A DNA stretch of 64,000 nucleotides. It comes from Vibrio tetraodonis (lineage in GTDB: Bacteria > Pseudomonadota > Gammaproteobacteria > Enterobacterales > Vibrionaceae). How positions within the stretch are numbered: position 1 is the stretch's first letter; each line of letters begins with the position of its first letter. The notes under the pieces are model-generated. The model saw only the letters and a list, made by a program, of their open reading frames with translations, did not search any database and had not been told where the DNA came from. Location: NCBI RefSeq assembly GCF_003350295.1, contig NZ_QLYY01000012.1, positions 124,001 to 188,000 on the forward strand, read 5' to 3'. A program made the position numbers and the translations under genes. Below, one piece after another: positions 47,061-57,096 of the stretch.

Positions 47061-47957
47061 TCATACAAAATAATGATCAACCAGTAACGCTGAGAATAAC
47101 AGCATCAGATGCCATATTGAAAACTTAAACGTAGTGATTGCCTGATTCTTGGATGGTTCAAATTTTAGCTTCCACGCATGATACAGAAATAAAACAGACA
47201 GAATAGTTGCGCTCACTAGATAAAACACGCCAGCCATACCAACTAACACGGGTAACAAACAGACAACAAACAGCAAGATCGTATACAGTAAAATCGAGGT
47301 TTTTGTATATTCTTCCCCATGAGTAACAGGCAACATAGGGATCTCAGCTTTGGCATAATCTTCTTTACGATGGATTGCCAATGCCCAAAAATGAGGTGGT
47401 GTCCAAATAAAAATAATCATGACAAGCAGCCATGCATTAGCATGCATTTCACCTGTCACTGATGTCCATCCAAGCAAAGGTGGCATAGCACCTGCCATAC
47501 CTGCTATTACAATATTTTGTGGCGTTTCTCGTTTTAAGTACATGGTATAAATCGCCGCATACCCAAGCAAGCTTGCAAAAGTCAGCCATGCAGTTAAAGA
47601 GTTCACACCCACATATAAAATCAAAAAACCAGTCAAACCCAAACCACTGGAAAATAAGAGCACATTGAGCGTATCAAGCTCTCCTGAGGGCAGTGGGCGT
47701 TTATATGTTCTTGCCATTACGGCGTCAATTCGTCTATCAATTAAATGATTAAAGGCTGCAGCTGAACCCGCCATGAAAGCAATCCCAATCATGCCCAATA
47801 TTGCTTCCTGTATAGGCAATGCGCCGGGAACCGCTAAGCACATACCCACTAAGGCAGTCAGTAGCATTAACGCAACCACTTTAGGTTTGGTCAAGGTCAA
47901 ATAAACTTGCCATAAAGAGCGTTGTTGTCCAGATAAGCGGCTGATAGTGTTATTCAT
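47061..47957 (-). CDS. cyoE: Protoheme IX farnesyltransferase (heme O synthase)
   Basis: 298 aa polytopic UbiA-type prenyltransferase. The Asp-rich motif [15 protein letters not shown] and the second [11 protein letters not shown] loop are visible, with about nine helices. It adds a farnesyl group to heme B to make heme O for oxidase assembly. Its ATG overlaps the ctaA stop (ATGA), with GGAGAG upstream. Last gene of the cox/heme A cluster. Confidence 0.94.
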   Translation of the reverse strand: MNNTISRLSGQQRSLWQVYLTLTKPKVVALMLLTALVGMCLAVPGALPIQEAILGMIGIAFMAGSAAAFNHLIDRRIDAVMARTYKRPLPSGELDTLNVLLFSSGLGLTGFLILYVGVNSLTAWLTFASLLGYAAIYTMYLKRETPQNIVIAGMAGAMPPLLGWTSVTGEMHANAWLLVMIIFIWTPPHFWALAIHRKEDYAKAEIPMLPVTHGEEYTKTSILLYTILLFVVCLLPVLVGMAGVFYLVSATILSVLFLYHAWKLKFEPSKNQAITTFKFSIWHLMLLFSALLVDHYFV

Positions 47958-48994
47958 AGCTCTCTCTCCTTGCCGATAAGGTTGGAAATCGTCAGATCAT
48001 CAACTACTTCTTTGCGCCATAGCTGAACATTGGCGTGTAAAATAGAGACAAGTAATAAGGCCGCAACTAAATTATGCGCAACTGCAATAACCATAGGAAG
48101 GCTATACACAACATTGGTGATGCCAAGTCCTATCTGAAACGCCAATAAGCAACACAATCTCAAAGCCGTCCATTTTAAACTGGAAATTTTTGTCAGTAAT
48201 AAAGAGACAATCAAACATAAAGACACAAGGGTGAGCAGCATAGCTCCAAATCTATGCGTGACATGGATCGTCATGCGAGCACCATAATCAAGCGTACCAA
48301 ATTCATAGCTTGGCTGTTCTGGCTGAATAAGAGTAAATGCACCATCGAAATCAAGATACTCTTGCCAGTTACCCTCACAAATTGGTAAATCTTTGCACAT
48401 CAAAGCCGCATAGTTAGAAGACGTCCATCCACCAAGCGCAATCTGAATAATGGCCAAGCATAATGTTATTGAAGCAAGCCACTTAATACCCTTAAGATAA
48501 GGCGGTAACATTTCTTTTTTCGGACTAACTTTATCCGACAACTGCCAATATAGAAGTGAAAGTAAACAAAATAGCGTAAATCCGCCAAGAAGGTGCCCCA
48601 TAACGACAATCGGCATCAATTTCATCGTAACTGTCCACATACCCAGCAAAGCCTGAAAAATTACAACAATAGATAGGATAATAGGCAATACGTTCGATAC
48701 GTCATCATGCTTAAAAGCTTTTGCAGAAATAGCAAAAATCAGCAAACCTAAAGTTCCAGCAAAATATCGATGGATCATCTCAAGCCAAGCTTTGTTAGCT
48801 TCAATAGTTAAATCAGGATAGAGAGACTTAGCTAGTGCAATTTCATGTTGTTCATCAGGTACTGTCAAATGGCCATAGCACCCAGGCCAATCTGGGCACC
48901 CAAGCCCTGCATCCGCCAATCGAGTATAAGCTCCCAATAAAATAACAATAAACGTCATGACTAAGGTGACACGAACTAAATTGGTCAATCCCAT
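47954..48994 (-). CDS. ctaA: Heme A synthase (CtaA/Cox15)
   Basis: I place the start at 48994, because GGAAGGAG lies 8 bases upstream; 9 extra residues are possible from 49021. The 346-aa protein has about eight helices and the heme-ligand-type histidines [32 protein letters not shown] and [11 protein letters not shown]. An [11 protein letters not shown] cysteine pair lies in the first loop. It oxidises heme O to heme A for the aa3-type oxidase. Same strand as cyoE and the cox genes. Confidence 0.93.
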   Translation of the reverse strand: MGLTNLVRVTLVMTFIVILLGAYTRLADAGLGCPDWPGCYGHLTVPDEQHEIALAKSLYPDLTIEANKAWLEMIHRYFAGTLGLLIFAISAKAFKHDDVSNVLPIILSIVVIFQALLGMWTVTMKLMPIVVMGHLLGGFTLFCLLSLLYWQLSDKVSPKKEMLPPYLKGIKWLASITLCLAIIQIALGGWTSSNYAALMCKDLPICEGNWQEYLDFDGAFTLIQPEQPSYEFGTLDYGARMTIHVTHRFGAMLLTLVSLCLIVSLLLTKISSLKWTALRLCCLLAFQIGLGITNVVYSLPMVIAVAHNLVAALLLVSILHANVQLWRKEVVDDLTISNLIGKEREL

Positions 48995-49073
48995 AACCAA
49001 ACTCCTTCCATGAAGACTCACTCAACCAGTGAGAGTTGCACTACCAAAAAGACAAGAGACATCGGAAACTGGT

Positions 49074-49622
49074 TTACCCAACTCTGGATAACTTCAGCAA
49101 CTTACGTAAATCGGTTAAAATATCTTTGCTTTGATTCACCAAATCCCCTTCACGTTCGACCATCGGATAACGCATTACCAATTGCCCCAGAGGATCCACA
49201 ATAACTAACTCAAAATCAGAGATCAGATTATGAAATGCTTCATTTATCTCAATACGCTGAAATGAGCTCTTATCTATAGCCACACGATCGCTTACCTCAG
49301 ACAATAAAAGCACTGGAGTGACACGATTTTGATATTTACCTAAGGCGATATGACTTTGACCAAGCAAATGAACTTGCTGGTAACAAAACTCATTGCACTT
49401 GGCTGGCACTACATATCCCAGTTGCCATTGCTGGCCTGAATAAGGATTATTAATTCCTAAGTTTTCATAGCTTTGTATGGGTTCAATAAGTTGCCCTTTA
49501 TTGGTCACGCCAGACTCATACCATTGGTTTACCAAAAAAAACTTAGCAACTACCGCTGGCAAAGCAAAGAAAGTTAACAAAGCCACGAGCATCACCCTAC
49601 CCCGAACAACCTTACTCACCAT
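49074..49622 (-). CDS. Cytochrome-oxidase-associated membrane-anchored protein
   Basis: 182 aa. One N-terminal helix (MLVALLTFFALPAVVAKFFLV) is followed by a periplasmic domain. CNEFCYQQVHLLGQSHIALGK carries a CxxxC pair in the Sco/thioredoxin-like position, and ELVIVDPLGQLVMRYP is the Sco-like late strand, so a Cu-delivery or disulfide role in oxidase assembly is likely. It overlaps the SURF1 gene by 11 bases, and GGAGAAG precedes the ATG. A true SCO1 assignment is uncertain because the motif spacing differs. Confidence 0.7.
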   Translation of the reverse strand: MVSKVVRGRVMLVALLTFFALPAVVAKFFLVNQWYESGVTNKGQLIEPIQSYENLGINNPYSGQQWQLGYVVPAKCNEFCYQQVHLLGQSHIALGKYQNRVTPVLLLSEVSDRVAIDKSSFQRIEINEAFHNLISDFELVIVDPLGQLVMRYPMVEREGDLVNQSKDILTDLRKLLKLSRVG

Positions 49623-50340
49623 TTTGCTTCTCCCTTCTCCTGAATGATCTAACTAGGACCCAAAATATTAAAATTAGTAATGCTGTTGCCATACTAAACC
49701 ACTGCACAGCATAGCCCAGATGTTTACTTGAACTGAGGGACAGAGGCTGCCAAGGTTGAGGATAAGGCCAACCATCTACTAAAGGTTGGAGTAAATAAGG
49801 TTCAATATCTTTTCCCCAAAGTTCACCAAGCTCTCCAATGTTTAAATTTTGAATTCTATTTTGCCTGCCAGTTTCTAAGTAGAGTCTGTCACTTAGTGGA
49901 TTCACTGAGCGTTGATATAACCGCGCTACAAGCGATATGGGCGCCATTATCCAAGTGACTTCGGGTAGCTTTGCGCGTTCTTCTTTGGCAGGCACAAATC
50001 CTCTTTCAACTAATATTGCCCTTCCAGTTGCTGATTCCATCAATTGATAGGCGAGATAGCCCACTTCTCCCTTAAAAACTTGATTATCAAGTAGCAAATA
50101 TTTGTCTGCAATAGGTGCTAACTCTGTAATAACTTTAACCCCGGTCCAGTATTCAACACCTACCGAATGTAATTCGTCTAACGAGACAACTGAAGATTGA
50201 TCGCGCCTTAATAACTCATACTCAATTTCAGCTTTCTCTTTGTACCGTCCAAATTGCCAAAAACCTAGGTTGACCAAAATGGAAAATACAACCAAAGTTA
50301 AGATCATCCCCACCCAAACTGAACCACTTTTCAACGACAT
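49612..50340 (-). CDS. SURF1-family cytochrome oxidase assembly protein
   Basis: Core 242 aa from ATG 50340. Upstream in-frame ATGs at 50358 and 50406 are alternatives, and none has a good ribosome site. TM helices lie near both ends (VWVGMILTLVVFSILVNLGFWQ, and YAVQWFSMATALLILIFWVLV). SURF1 pattern: GFWQFGRYKEK at the first helix, then GEVGYLAYQLMES and RGFVPAKEERAKLP. The protein helps heme A insertion and oxidase assembly. It overlaps the next gene, so the two are coupled. Confidence 0.85.
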   Translation of the reverse strand: MSLKSGSVWVGMILTLVVFSILVNLGFWQFGRYKEKAEIEYELLRRDQSSVVSLDELHSVGVEYWTGVKVITELAPIADKYLLLDNQVFKGEVGYLAYQLMESATGRAILVERGFVPAKEERAKLPEVTWIMAPISLVARLYQRSVNPLSDRLYLETGRQNRIQNLNIGELGELWGKDIEPYLLQPLVDGWPYPQPWQPLSLSSSKHLGYAVQWFSMATALLILIFWVLVRSFRRREKQNGE

Positions 50341-50356
50341 AAATAGGGAAGACGTC

Positions 50357-50596
50357 ATGGTATTGATCTTTAAATCGCTATTGGTATTGCTACTGTTTTT
50401 TGTCATTATAAATCTCGCAAAAGCGATGTTCGAAATGGTAAAAGGTCCTCAAGCAGATGAAGAGGGCAACACTGATAACAACAAACCCATGAGTCATTAC
50501 CTTGGACGACGAGTTCTTCTTTCCGCTCTGGCCGTAACCCTTCTCATAGCCGCTCTTTTAACCGGAGTTATTGAGCCTAATTCACGCCCCTATTAG
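50357..50596 (+). CDS. DUF2909 family small membrane protein
   Basis: 79 aa from ATG 50357, with AGGGA 8 bases upstream. Two hydrophobic helices (LIFKSLLVLLLFFVIINLAKAMF and ALAVTLLIAALLTG). This is the DUF2909/small oxidase-associated protein found inside cox clusters, and the only plus-strand gene in this one. A longer frame from 50240 runs over SURF1 and is not credible. Its ATG shares bases with the CATG of a possible SURF1 ATG on the other strand. Confidence 0.8.
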   Translation: MVLIFKSLLVLLLFFVIINLAKAMFEMVKGPQADEEGNTDNNKPMSHYLGRRVLLSALAVTLLIAALLTGVIEPNSRPY

Positions 50597-50601
50597 TCAA
50601 C

Positions 50602-51486
50602 TTAAAGCACATAAACAAACACAAACAAGCTTAGCCAAACAACATCGACAAAATGCCAATACCAACTTCCTGCTTGAAATGCGAAATGATCTTTAGGTGT
50701 GAAGTGGTCTTTGGCTATACGAGCCAACAGTATGGTCAGAATAATGGTTCCCAACAATACATGCATACCGTGAAAGCCAGTAAGCAAGAAGAAGGTATTA
50801 CCATACACTCCTGACTGTAGCGTCAGGTCTAAATCTTGATAAGCATGAACATACTCAACACCTTGATAATAGAGGAAGAATCCGGCAAGTACGATTGTCA
50901 GCTCAAGCCAAACAATCAAAGCCATACGCTTATTTTGCTCTAAACTGATATGAGCCATATGCAGGGTAACAGAGGACACCAATAATATGATGGTGTTTGC
51001 CAAGGGAATACCTTGCCAACCCATAGCTTGTGTCGTTGTTCCATCTGGTGTTGTGGTCAATGGCCAAAGTGCTTCAAATGCCGGCCATAGCACCTCATGA
51101 GTCATAGCATTGTTACTTGCACCGCCAAGCCAAGGTACAGAAATCATCCTAGCGTAAAACAGTGCTCCGAAAAAGGCGCCAAAAAACATGATTTCAGAGA
51201 AAATAAACCAACTCATGCCTTGCCTAAATGACCGTGACATTTGATCTGAATATTTCCCTTCCATGGACTCTGTAATGACACTACTAAACCAGCCAGCAAA
51301 CATGTAGAGAAGAAATAGGAAGCCAGAAAGCAGTATAAACTTACCAAATATACTACCTCCACCACCTTCCGCCATATTCTGTACAGTTAACCCTGCACCA
51401 ACGGCAATCAAAAATAGTGAAACGGCGCCAACAATTGGCCAACTACTTTGTGCCGGAACATAATAAGCTTGCTTTTTTGAACTCAC
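50602..51486 (-). CDS. ctaE: Cytochrome c oxidase subunit III
   Basis: 294 aa, seven-helix COX3: GMSWFIFSEIMFFGAFFGALFYAR with the key Glu region, HEVLWPAFEA, ANTIILLVSSVTLHMAH and FFLLTGFHGMHVLLGTI. WYWHFVDVVWLSLFVFVYV ends the chain. Its start overlaps ctaG by ATGA. Part of a proton-pumping terminal oxidase in the inner membrane. Confidence 0.95.
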   Translation of the reverse strand: MSSKKQAYYVPAQSSWPIVGAVSLFLIAVGAGLTVQNMAEGGGGSIFGKFILLSGFLFLLYMFAGWFSSVITESMEGKYSDQMSRSFRQGMSWFIFSEIMFFGAFFGALFYARMISVPWLGGASNNAMTHEVLWPAFEALWPLTTTPDGTTTQAMGWQGIPLANTIILLVSSVTLHMAHISLEQNKRMALIVWLELTIVLAGFFLYYQGVEYVHAYQDLDLTLQSGVYGNTFFLLTGFHGMHVLLGTIILTILLARIAKDHFTPKDHFAFQAGSWYWHFVDVVWLSLFVFVYVL

Positions 51487-52085
51487 GGCTTCGCTCCTTG
51501 CTGTATGAGATCGCCACTAGGTTCAACTCGCGCCACTTCTACAGACTGAGGAACCTTATTTGTAATATCATAAAGGGTGTAAGACAGTGTTAGCGTGTGT
51601 ATCGTATCTGGAATATCAGGCTCAATGTAGAAAATCAGGGGCATTTCTGCCGTAGCGAGACTTTCCAGAGGTTGATGGTTAAAGCAAAAACACTCAATTT
51701 TATTAAAGTAAGACGCCCCAAGCCCAGGAGAGACGGAAGGAACCGCTTGCCCAATTATCGCCGTCGATGAGTTGTTTTTAGCGACAAATGCTGTCTGAAT
51801 CACCTGACCCGGGTGTACATCTAAATATTGCTCCTCGGGTTTAAACTCCCAAGGGATACCCTGATTAAGATGTGCCATAAATTCGACTCTGATGACTCGA
51901 CTGGTATCTGGCACCATGCCTTGAGGTTGTATCGACGCTTCGCTGTTTGTCTTGCCGTTAATCCCCAAGGTATCACACATCACATCGTAAAGAGGCACGA
52001 GTGCAAATCCAAAACCAAACATAGCCAATACAGCAGCAAATAGCTTTAGCGTGAGTTTGTTATTTGATTGCGCTTGTTCATCCAT
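51483..52085 (-). CDS. ctaG: Cytochrome c oxidase assembly protein CtaG/Cox11
   Basis: 200 aa. One N-terminal helix (LTLKLFAAVLAMFGFGFALVP) is followed by a periplasmic immunoglobulin-like domain. ECFCFNHQPL contains the CxCF copper-binding cysteines of Cox11, which delivers Cu to the CuB site of subunit I. It is nine bases from the coxA stop and overlaps coxC by 4 bases. Confidence 0.94.
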   Translation of the reverse strand: MDEQAQSNNKLTLKLFAAVLAMFGFGFALVPLYDVMCDTLGINGKTNSEASIQPQGMVPDTSRVIRVEFMAHLNQGIPWEFKPEEQYLDVHPGQVIQTAFVAKNNSSTAIIGQAVPSVSPGLGASYFNKIECFCFNHQPLESLATAEMPLIFYIEPDIPDTIHTLTLSYTLYDITNKVPQSVEVARVEPSGDLIQQGAKP

Positions 52086-52093
52086 CGGGCCCC

Positions 52094-53740
52094 CTAATCA
52101 ACCTTTGGTGGAGTTGAAAAGGTATGATGAGGAGCAGGACTTGGGACTGTCCATTCCAAGCCTTCCGCTCTATCCCAAACTTTTGCCTCTGCTTTTTCTC
52201 CTCCTCGAATACATTTAATCACTACCCAGAGGAAAATTAGCTGAGACAAACCAAAAGCAAAACCACCAATCGACACTATCTGATTGATGTCGGCAAACTG
52301 AATTGCATAATCTGGTATGCGTCGCGGCATTCCGGCCAATCCAACAAAATGCATCGGGAAAAACAAGACATTAACCGAGATAACAGAGCACCAGAAATGC
52401 CACAAGCTCAGTCTGTTATCGTACATATGGCCTGTCCATTTAGGTAGCCAATAGTAAGCGGCCGCCATAATGGAGAACACAGCGCCAGAAACCAAAACGT
52501 AATGAAAATGTGCAACGACAAAATAAGTGTCATGATACTGAAAATCGGCGGGGACAATCGCTAGCATCAAGCCGGAAAAGCCACCAATTGTAAATAGTAT
52601 AATAAACGCAATGGTAAACAACATTGGGGTTTCGAACGTCATTGCGCCACGCCACATAGTCGCAACCCAGTTAAAGACTTTAACCCCAGTCGGCACCGCA
52701 ATTAACATGGTGCAATACATGAAGAAAAGCTCTGCGAATACCGGCATTCCCGTTGTAAACATATGATGTGCCCACACTAAGAAAGACAACAAAGCAATGC
52801 TACAGGTAGCGTAAACCATCGAGTGATAACCAAAGAGTTTTTTTCCACTAAACGCGGGAATAATAGCTGAGACTATCCCAAAAGACGGCAATATCATGAT
52901 ATACACTTCTGGATGACCAAAGAACCAGAATATGTGCTGGAACATCACTGGGTCTCCTCCCCCAGCCGCATCAAAAAACGATGTCCCAAAATATTTATCC
53001 GTTAGCACCATGGTCACTGCACCTGCCAATACAGGCATCACAGCGATAAGTAAGAAAGCGGTAATCAACCAAGTCCAAACAAACATGGGCATTTTAAACC
53101 AAGTCATGCCTGGAGCTCTCATGTTTACAATAGTCACTATGACATTGATTGCACCCATGATAGAACTGATCCCCATAATATGAACCGCAAACACAAACAG
53201 AGCAGTGCTGTCTGGACCATAAGTTGTAGAGAGCGGCGCGTAAAAAGTCCAACCAAAATCTGGTCCACCACCCTCAGTAAACAGTGAAGCCAGCAAAATC
53301 AAGAAGGCAAAAGGTAAAATCCAAAAACTAAGGTTGTTCATTCTTGGTAAGGCCATATCAGGCGCACCAATCATAAGGGGAATCATCCAGTTTGCTAGGC
53401 CGGTGAAAGCAGGCATCACAGCACCAAAAACCATGATTAGACCATGCACTGTGGTCATTTGATTAAAAAACTGTGGCTCCACTAGCTGTAATCCGGGCTG
53501 GAATAGCTCTGCACGAATTATCATCGCCATAGCACCACCAGTAAGAAACATAATAAAGCTAAACCAAAGGTAAAGTGTCCCGATATCCTTATGGTTAGTC
53601 GAGTATATCCACCGAGCTATCCCTTGAGGCGCATCATGATGATCATGATCGTCAAGAGCGATGGTACTGTTGGCGCCAACTAGTTCCGCATCTGTCGCTG
53701 GTGCTGATTTTACGCTTTCGGTAGGTTTGGACGTTTTCAT
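52094..53740 (-). CDS. ctaD: Cytochrome c oxidase subunit I
   Basis: 548 aa with twelve helices. The Y-forming HPEVYIMILP, the heme/CuB histidines in LVWAHHMFTTG, DTYFVVAHFHYVL and YHDTY all read as in aa3-type subunit I. Proton-channel residues in GLANWMIPLMIGAPDMALPRMNNLSFW (D-channel entrance) are also present. The start is overlapped by the subunit II stop (ATGA), with AGGAGG upstream. Confidence 0.96.
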   Translation of the reverse strand: MKTSKPTESVKSAPATDAELVGANSTIALDDHDHHDAPQGIARWIYSTNHKDIGTLYLWFSFIMFLTGGAMAMIIRAELFQPGLQLVEPQFFNQMTTVHGLIMVFGAVMPAFTGLANWMIPLMIGAPDMALPRMNNLSFWILPFAFLILLASLFTEGGGPDFGWTFYAPLSTTYGPDSTALFVFAVHIMGISSIMGAINVIVTIVNMRAPGMTWFKMPMFVWTWLITAFLLIAVMPVLAGAVTMVLTDKYFGTSFFDAAGGGDPVMFQHIFWFFGHPEVYIMILPSFGIVSAIIPAFSGKKLFGYHSMVYATCSIALLSFLVWAHHMFTTGMPVFAELFFMYCTMLIAVPTGVKVFNWVATMWRGAMTFETPMLFTIAFIILFTIGGFSGLMLAIVPADFQYHDTYFVVAHFHYVLVSGAVFSIMAAAYYWLPKWTGHMYDNRLSLWHFWCSVISVNVLFFPMHFVGLAGMPRRIPDYAIQFADINQIVSIGGFAFGLSQLIFLWVVIKCIRGGEKAEAKVWDRAEGLEWTVPSPAPHHTFSTPPKVD

Positions 53741-54891
53741 TGTCCCTCCTTGGCAGCTTTAAATGCATTCACATCGGATGCCTGTACAAGATCACCCATG
53801 CTGTTTCCTAATCCATTTCTCTGATACGTCACAACCGCAGCAATTTCTTTCTCGGACAATTGGTTGGCGAACGACTGCATGGCTGTACCTGAGCGGCCGT
53901 TAACGATAATATCGATGTGATCTGAGACTTTCCCTGTTGCAATCTTACTGCCCGTAATTGCCGGAAATGCACCGGGAATACCAGCCCCACTCGCTTGGTG
54001 ACAAACCGCACATCGGTCAATGTATATCTTACCGCCAATCGACATTAAATCTTCTTTAGATAATGATGCGGTTAGAGAAGCCGCTGCTTCTTGCTTCGCT
54101 TTTTCTATTTCAGCTTTTTTTGCTAATAGCCAAGCATCATAGTCTTCTTCTTCCATCGCTTGAACAACTATCGGCATAAAGCCATGAGCTCGACCACACA
54201 GCTCCGCACATTGACCTCTGTAGATACCCGGTTTGTCTATACGGGTCCACGCTTCGTTAATAAAGCCAGGAATGGTATCCTTTTTCACAGCAAAGTCTGG
54301 AACCCACCAAGAATGAATCACATCATCAGATGTCATCAAGAATCGTACTTTTCTATTAATGGGTAAAACAAGAGGGTTGTCGACTTCTAGCAGATAGTGA
54401 GCACCTTTGTCTTCAATACCTTCTATCTCTTTTTGGCTGGTCGCCAGCAAACTGAAGAAGTCTACATCTTCACCAAAATAGCTATAGTGCCACTTCCACT
54501 GCGAACCAGTGATTTTAACCGTTAAATCGGATTGAGAAGTGTCCTCCATCGCAACGAGAGTGCGAGTGGCCGGAATCGCCATTAGGACCAAAATAATGAT
54601 GGGAATGACAGTCCAAATGACCTCAACTTTTGTGCTTTCATGAAAGTTTGCAGCTACAGCGCCTTTAGACTTTCTATGGTGATACATGGAGTAAAACATC
54701 GCCCCAAAAACCACAACCGCGATAGCACAACAGATGTAAAATATTAGCATGTGCAAGTCATAGACCTGACTGCTGATTTCGGTTACACCTTGAGTCATAT
54801 TCAATGAGGACTGTTCAGCACTCACTTGTGTAGCAAAACCAAGTAACAACACATTGATCAGTTGCCACAGTATTACCTGTAATCTTTTCAA
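53737..54891 (-). CDS. ctaC: Cytochrome c oxidase subunit II with fused cytochrome c domain
   Basis: 384 aa. Signal peptide, two helices (about 45-70 and 92-110), then the CuA domain with HSWWVPDFAVKKD and the C-x3-C motif QCAELCGRAHGFM. A C-terminal class I cytochrome c (about 285-370) is present, with CAVCHQASG and a late M in GTAMQSF. The fusion makes it a caa3-type oxidase. First gene of the operon, with about 350 bases of promoter region upstream. Confidence 0.96.
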   Translation of the reverse strand: MKRLQVILWQLINVLLLGFATQVSAEQSSLNMTQGVTEISSQVYDLHMLIFYICCAIAVVVFGAMFYSMYHHRKSKGAVAANFHESTKVEVIWTVIPIIILVLMAIPATRTLVAMEDTSQSDLTVKITGSQWKWHYSYFGEDVDFFSLLATSQKEIEGIEDKGAHYLLEVDNPLVLPINRKVRFLMTSDDVIHSWWVPDFAVKKDTIPGFINEAWTRIDKPGIYRGQCAELCGRAHGFMPIVVQAMEEEDYDAWLLAKKAEIEKAKQEAAASLTASLSKEDLMSIGGKIYIDRCAVCHQASGAGIPGAFPAITGSKIATGKVSDHIDIIVNGRSGTAMQSFANQLSEKEIAAVVTYQRNGLGNSMGDLVQASDVNAFKAAKEGQ

Positions 54892-55245
54892 AAGATCTCT
54901 CCTCTTTCTTGAGGCATCATCTATGACGATTTCACCAATACGCCTAAAACTTGCTGACGCAAAAAAGTCCTATTGGGCAAATGAGTTCAGGAAATACGTT
55001 AAAAACAACAAATTTTATTAGTTTTGTTATATTTATGTTATCAAAAGCTAGTTGGCGTTTCGGGAATATGCAAGAAAGTGCTACTGGAAATGTCGACGAG
55101 TTTTGCTGATTAAGGTCAACCTCGATCACAATATTTAATTTAACGATTGCTCTCTCGCAAATAATGACCAATTTCACTTAATATCACATGATTGATTTTC
55201 CAATTTCATTCACTCAAGACACCAAGTGTCAGGGTAAGATAAGTT
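54892..55245. other. Divergent promoter region, cox operon / phosphohexomutase
   Basis: 354 bases, AT-rich. No gene or strong operator recognised. The AGGGTAAG ribosome site of the plus-strand gene is at 55233-55240. Confidence 0.4.
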
Positions 55246-56955
55246 ATGAAGCAACAAGTTACTCATTGGTTAGAAAGAGACCCAGATCCACGTACGCGCG
55301 AAGAGCTGACAAAGTTAGCCGATGATAAAGACGAACAAGAAATCGCAGACCGATTTAGTCAGCGATTAGAGTTTGGAACCGCAGGGCTGAGAGGTAAAGT
55401 CGGTGCTGGGCCAAACAGAATGAATCAGCTCGTAATTCAAGAAACGGCCGCAGGCCTAGGCCACTATTTGATTAACAATGTTAAAGATGCCAAGCAACGA
55501 GGCGTCGTGATCGGCTATGATGGCCGTATTGATTCTAAACAATTCGCTTACAGCACGGCTTCCGTTCTCACAGCACTGGGCATAAAGGTATATCTGACTC
55601 ACAATGTTGCGGCAACGCCTATCGTTGCTTTTGGTGTTAAACAATTAAATGCAGCGGCTGCGGTAGTCGTGACAGCAAGCCATAATCCACCGGAGTATAA
55701 TGGCTTTAAAGTCTACTGGGAAAATGGTGCTCAGATTATTCCTCCCCATGATTCAGGGATTGCTTCAGAAATCGATCAAGCAGCAGTTCAACCAATACCG
55801 CTCATGTCTCTAGAACAGGCTGAAAAAGAAACGCGACTCGTTTGGTTAACCGAAGAATACTATGAGTCTTATCGACAAAGCGTTAATAGTAATCCTGTAC
55901 TTGGATACCGGCCAGATACAGCTCAGATTTCTATTGCTTATACCGCGATGCATGGCGTTGGTGCCCCTATGGCAAAAACCTTACTCACTGACGCGGGATT
56001 CACATCTGTTTATAGCGTTGCAGAACAAGAAACACCCGATGGTACATTTCCTACCGTAAACTTCCCAAACCCCGAAGAAGCAGGGGCGATGGATATGGTG
56101 ATCGCTTTGGCTAAACAACATAATGCAGATATTGCATGTGCGAATGACCCAGATGCCGACCGATTCGCAGTTGCGGTAGCCAAACCAGATGGAAGTTATC
56201 AAATGTTAACCGGCGATCAAGTCGGGGCGCTTTTTGGTCATTATCTGCTGAATCAGACTCAAGCTTCAAAACAATTAGTCGGTAATACGGTTGTCTCTTC
56301 TAGCTTACTGGAAAAAATAGCTCGTTCTCATAATGCAGAGTACTACCAAACTCTGACTGGCTTTAAATGGCTAACTAACGTTGCAATGACAAAAGAGTCA
56401 GCTGAAAAACAATTCCTTTTCGCATATGAAGAGGCGCTTGGCTATACCATAGGTAATAAGGTTTGGGATAAGGATGGTTTATCAGCGTTAGTAGCATTTG
56501 CACAATTAGTTGCAGAATTAAAACAACAAGGTAAAACCGTTTGGGATCAGCTAGAGAATATCTATCGTGAACACGGCATGTACATTAATGCTCAGCATAG
56601 TACGGCGCTAGATCCTAATGCTCCGCCAATTGGAGATAGACTCCGAGCTGAGCAACCAAGCCATATTGCAGGCAGGAAGGTAACTGAAATAGACGATCTA
56701 CAGCTTTCTATTCGTTATCATGCCGACGGTACAAGCAATCCGCTAGATCTTCCTCCTAGTGATGTACTTATCTACCGGTTAGACGGAGGAGCCAGAGTGA
56801 TTGTTCGTCCTTCTGGCACTGAGCCTAAGCTGAAATGCTACTACGAAGTCGTAGAAGAATTCAGCACAGAAGATAGTTTTGCTTCAGCAGAAGCTCGTGC
56901 AGAGCTCTCTCTCGATATGCTCATTAGCGAGCATCAAACAAGCCTGGATCACTAG
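55246..56955 (+). CDS. Phosphoglucomutase/phosphomannomutase family (phosphohexomutase)
   Basis: 569 aa, the PgcA/PGM2-like length. The phosphoserine loop TASHNPPEYNGFK has S145, DPDADRF is the metal loop, and VRPSGTEPKLKCYYE is the phosphate-binding loop. It interconverts hexose 1- and 6-phosphates by a phospho-enzyme. Four domains in order fit. The sugar preference (glucose or mannose) cannot be set from the motifs. Stands alone. Confidence 0.92.
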   Translation: MKQQVTHWLERDPDPRTREELTKLADDKDEQEIADRFSQRLEFGTAGLRGKVGAGPNRMNQLVIQETAAGLGHYLINNVKDAKQRGVVIGYDGRIDSKQFAYSTASVLTALGIKVYLTHNVAATPIVAFGVKQLNAAAAVVVTASHNPPEYNGFKVYWENGAQIIPPHDSGIASEIDQAAVQPIPLMSLEQAEKETRLVWLTEEYYESYRQSVNSNPVLGYRPDTAQISIAYTAMHGVGAPMAKTLLTDAGFTSVYSVAEQETPDGTFPTVNFPNPEEAGAMDMVIALAKQHNADIACANDPDADRFAVAVAKPDGSYQMLTGDQVGALFGHYLLNQTQASKQLVGNTVVSSSLLEKIARSHNAEYYQTLTGFKWLTNVAMTKESAEKQFLFAYEEALGYTIGNKVWDKDGLSALVAFAQLVAELKQQGKTVWDQLENIYREHGMYINAQHSTALDPNAPPIGDRLRAEQPSHIAGRKVTEIDDLQLSIRYHADGTSNPLDLPPSDVLIYRLDGGARVIVRPSGTEPKLKCYYEVVEEFSTEDSFASAEARAELSLDMLISEHQTSLDH

Positions 56956-57096
56956 ACCCTATGGCTTGATGTCAGCTTGCATTACACTTTTTGCAAGCTG
57001 ACATACTATCGAGTCGATTTTGCGATGACAAAGTCAACCCAATATTTAGATGCTGTCTATACTTGATGTTAACAACGGCTATCATCTTATTTGCAA

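Noticed and set aside
54944..55177. 77-aa minus-strand frame between the cox operon and the phosphohexomutase
   Set aside because: No ribosome site or family resemblance; lies in the expected promoter region.
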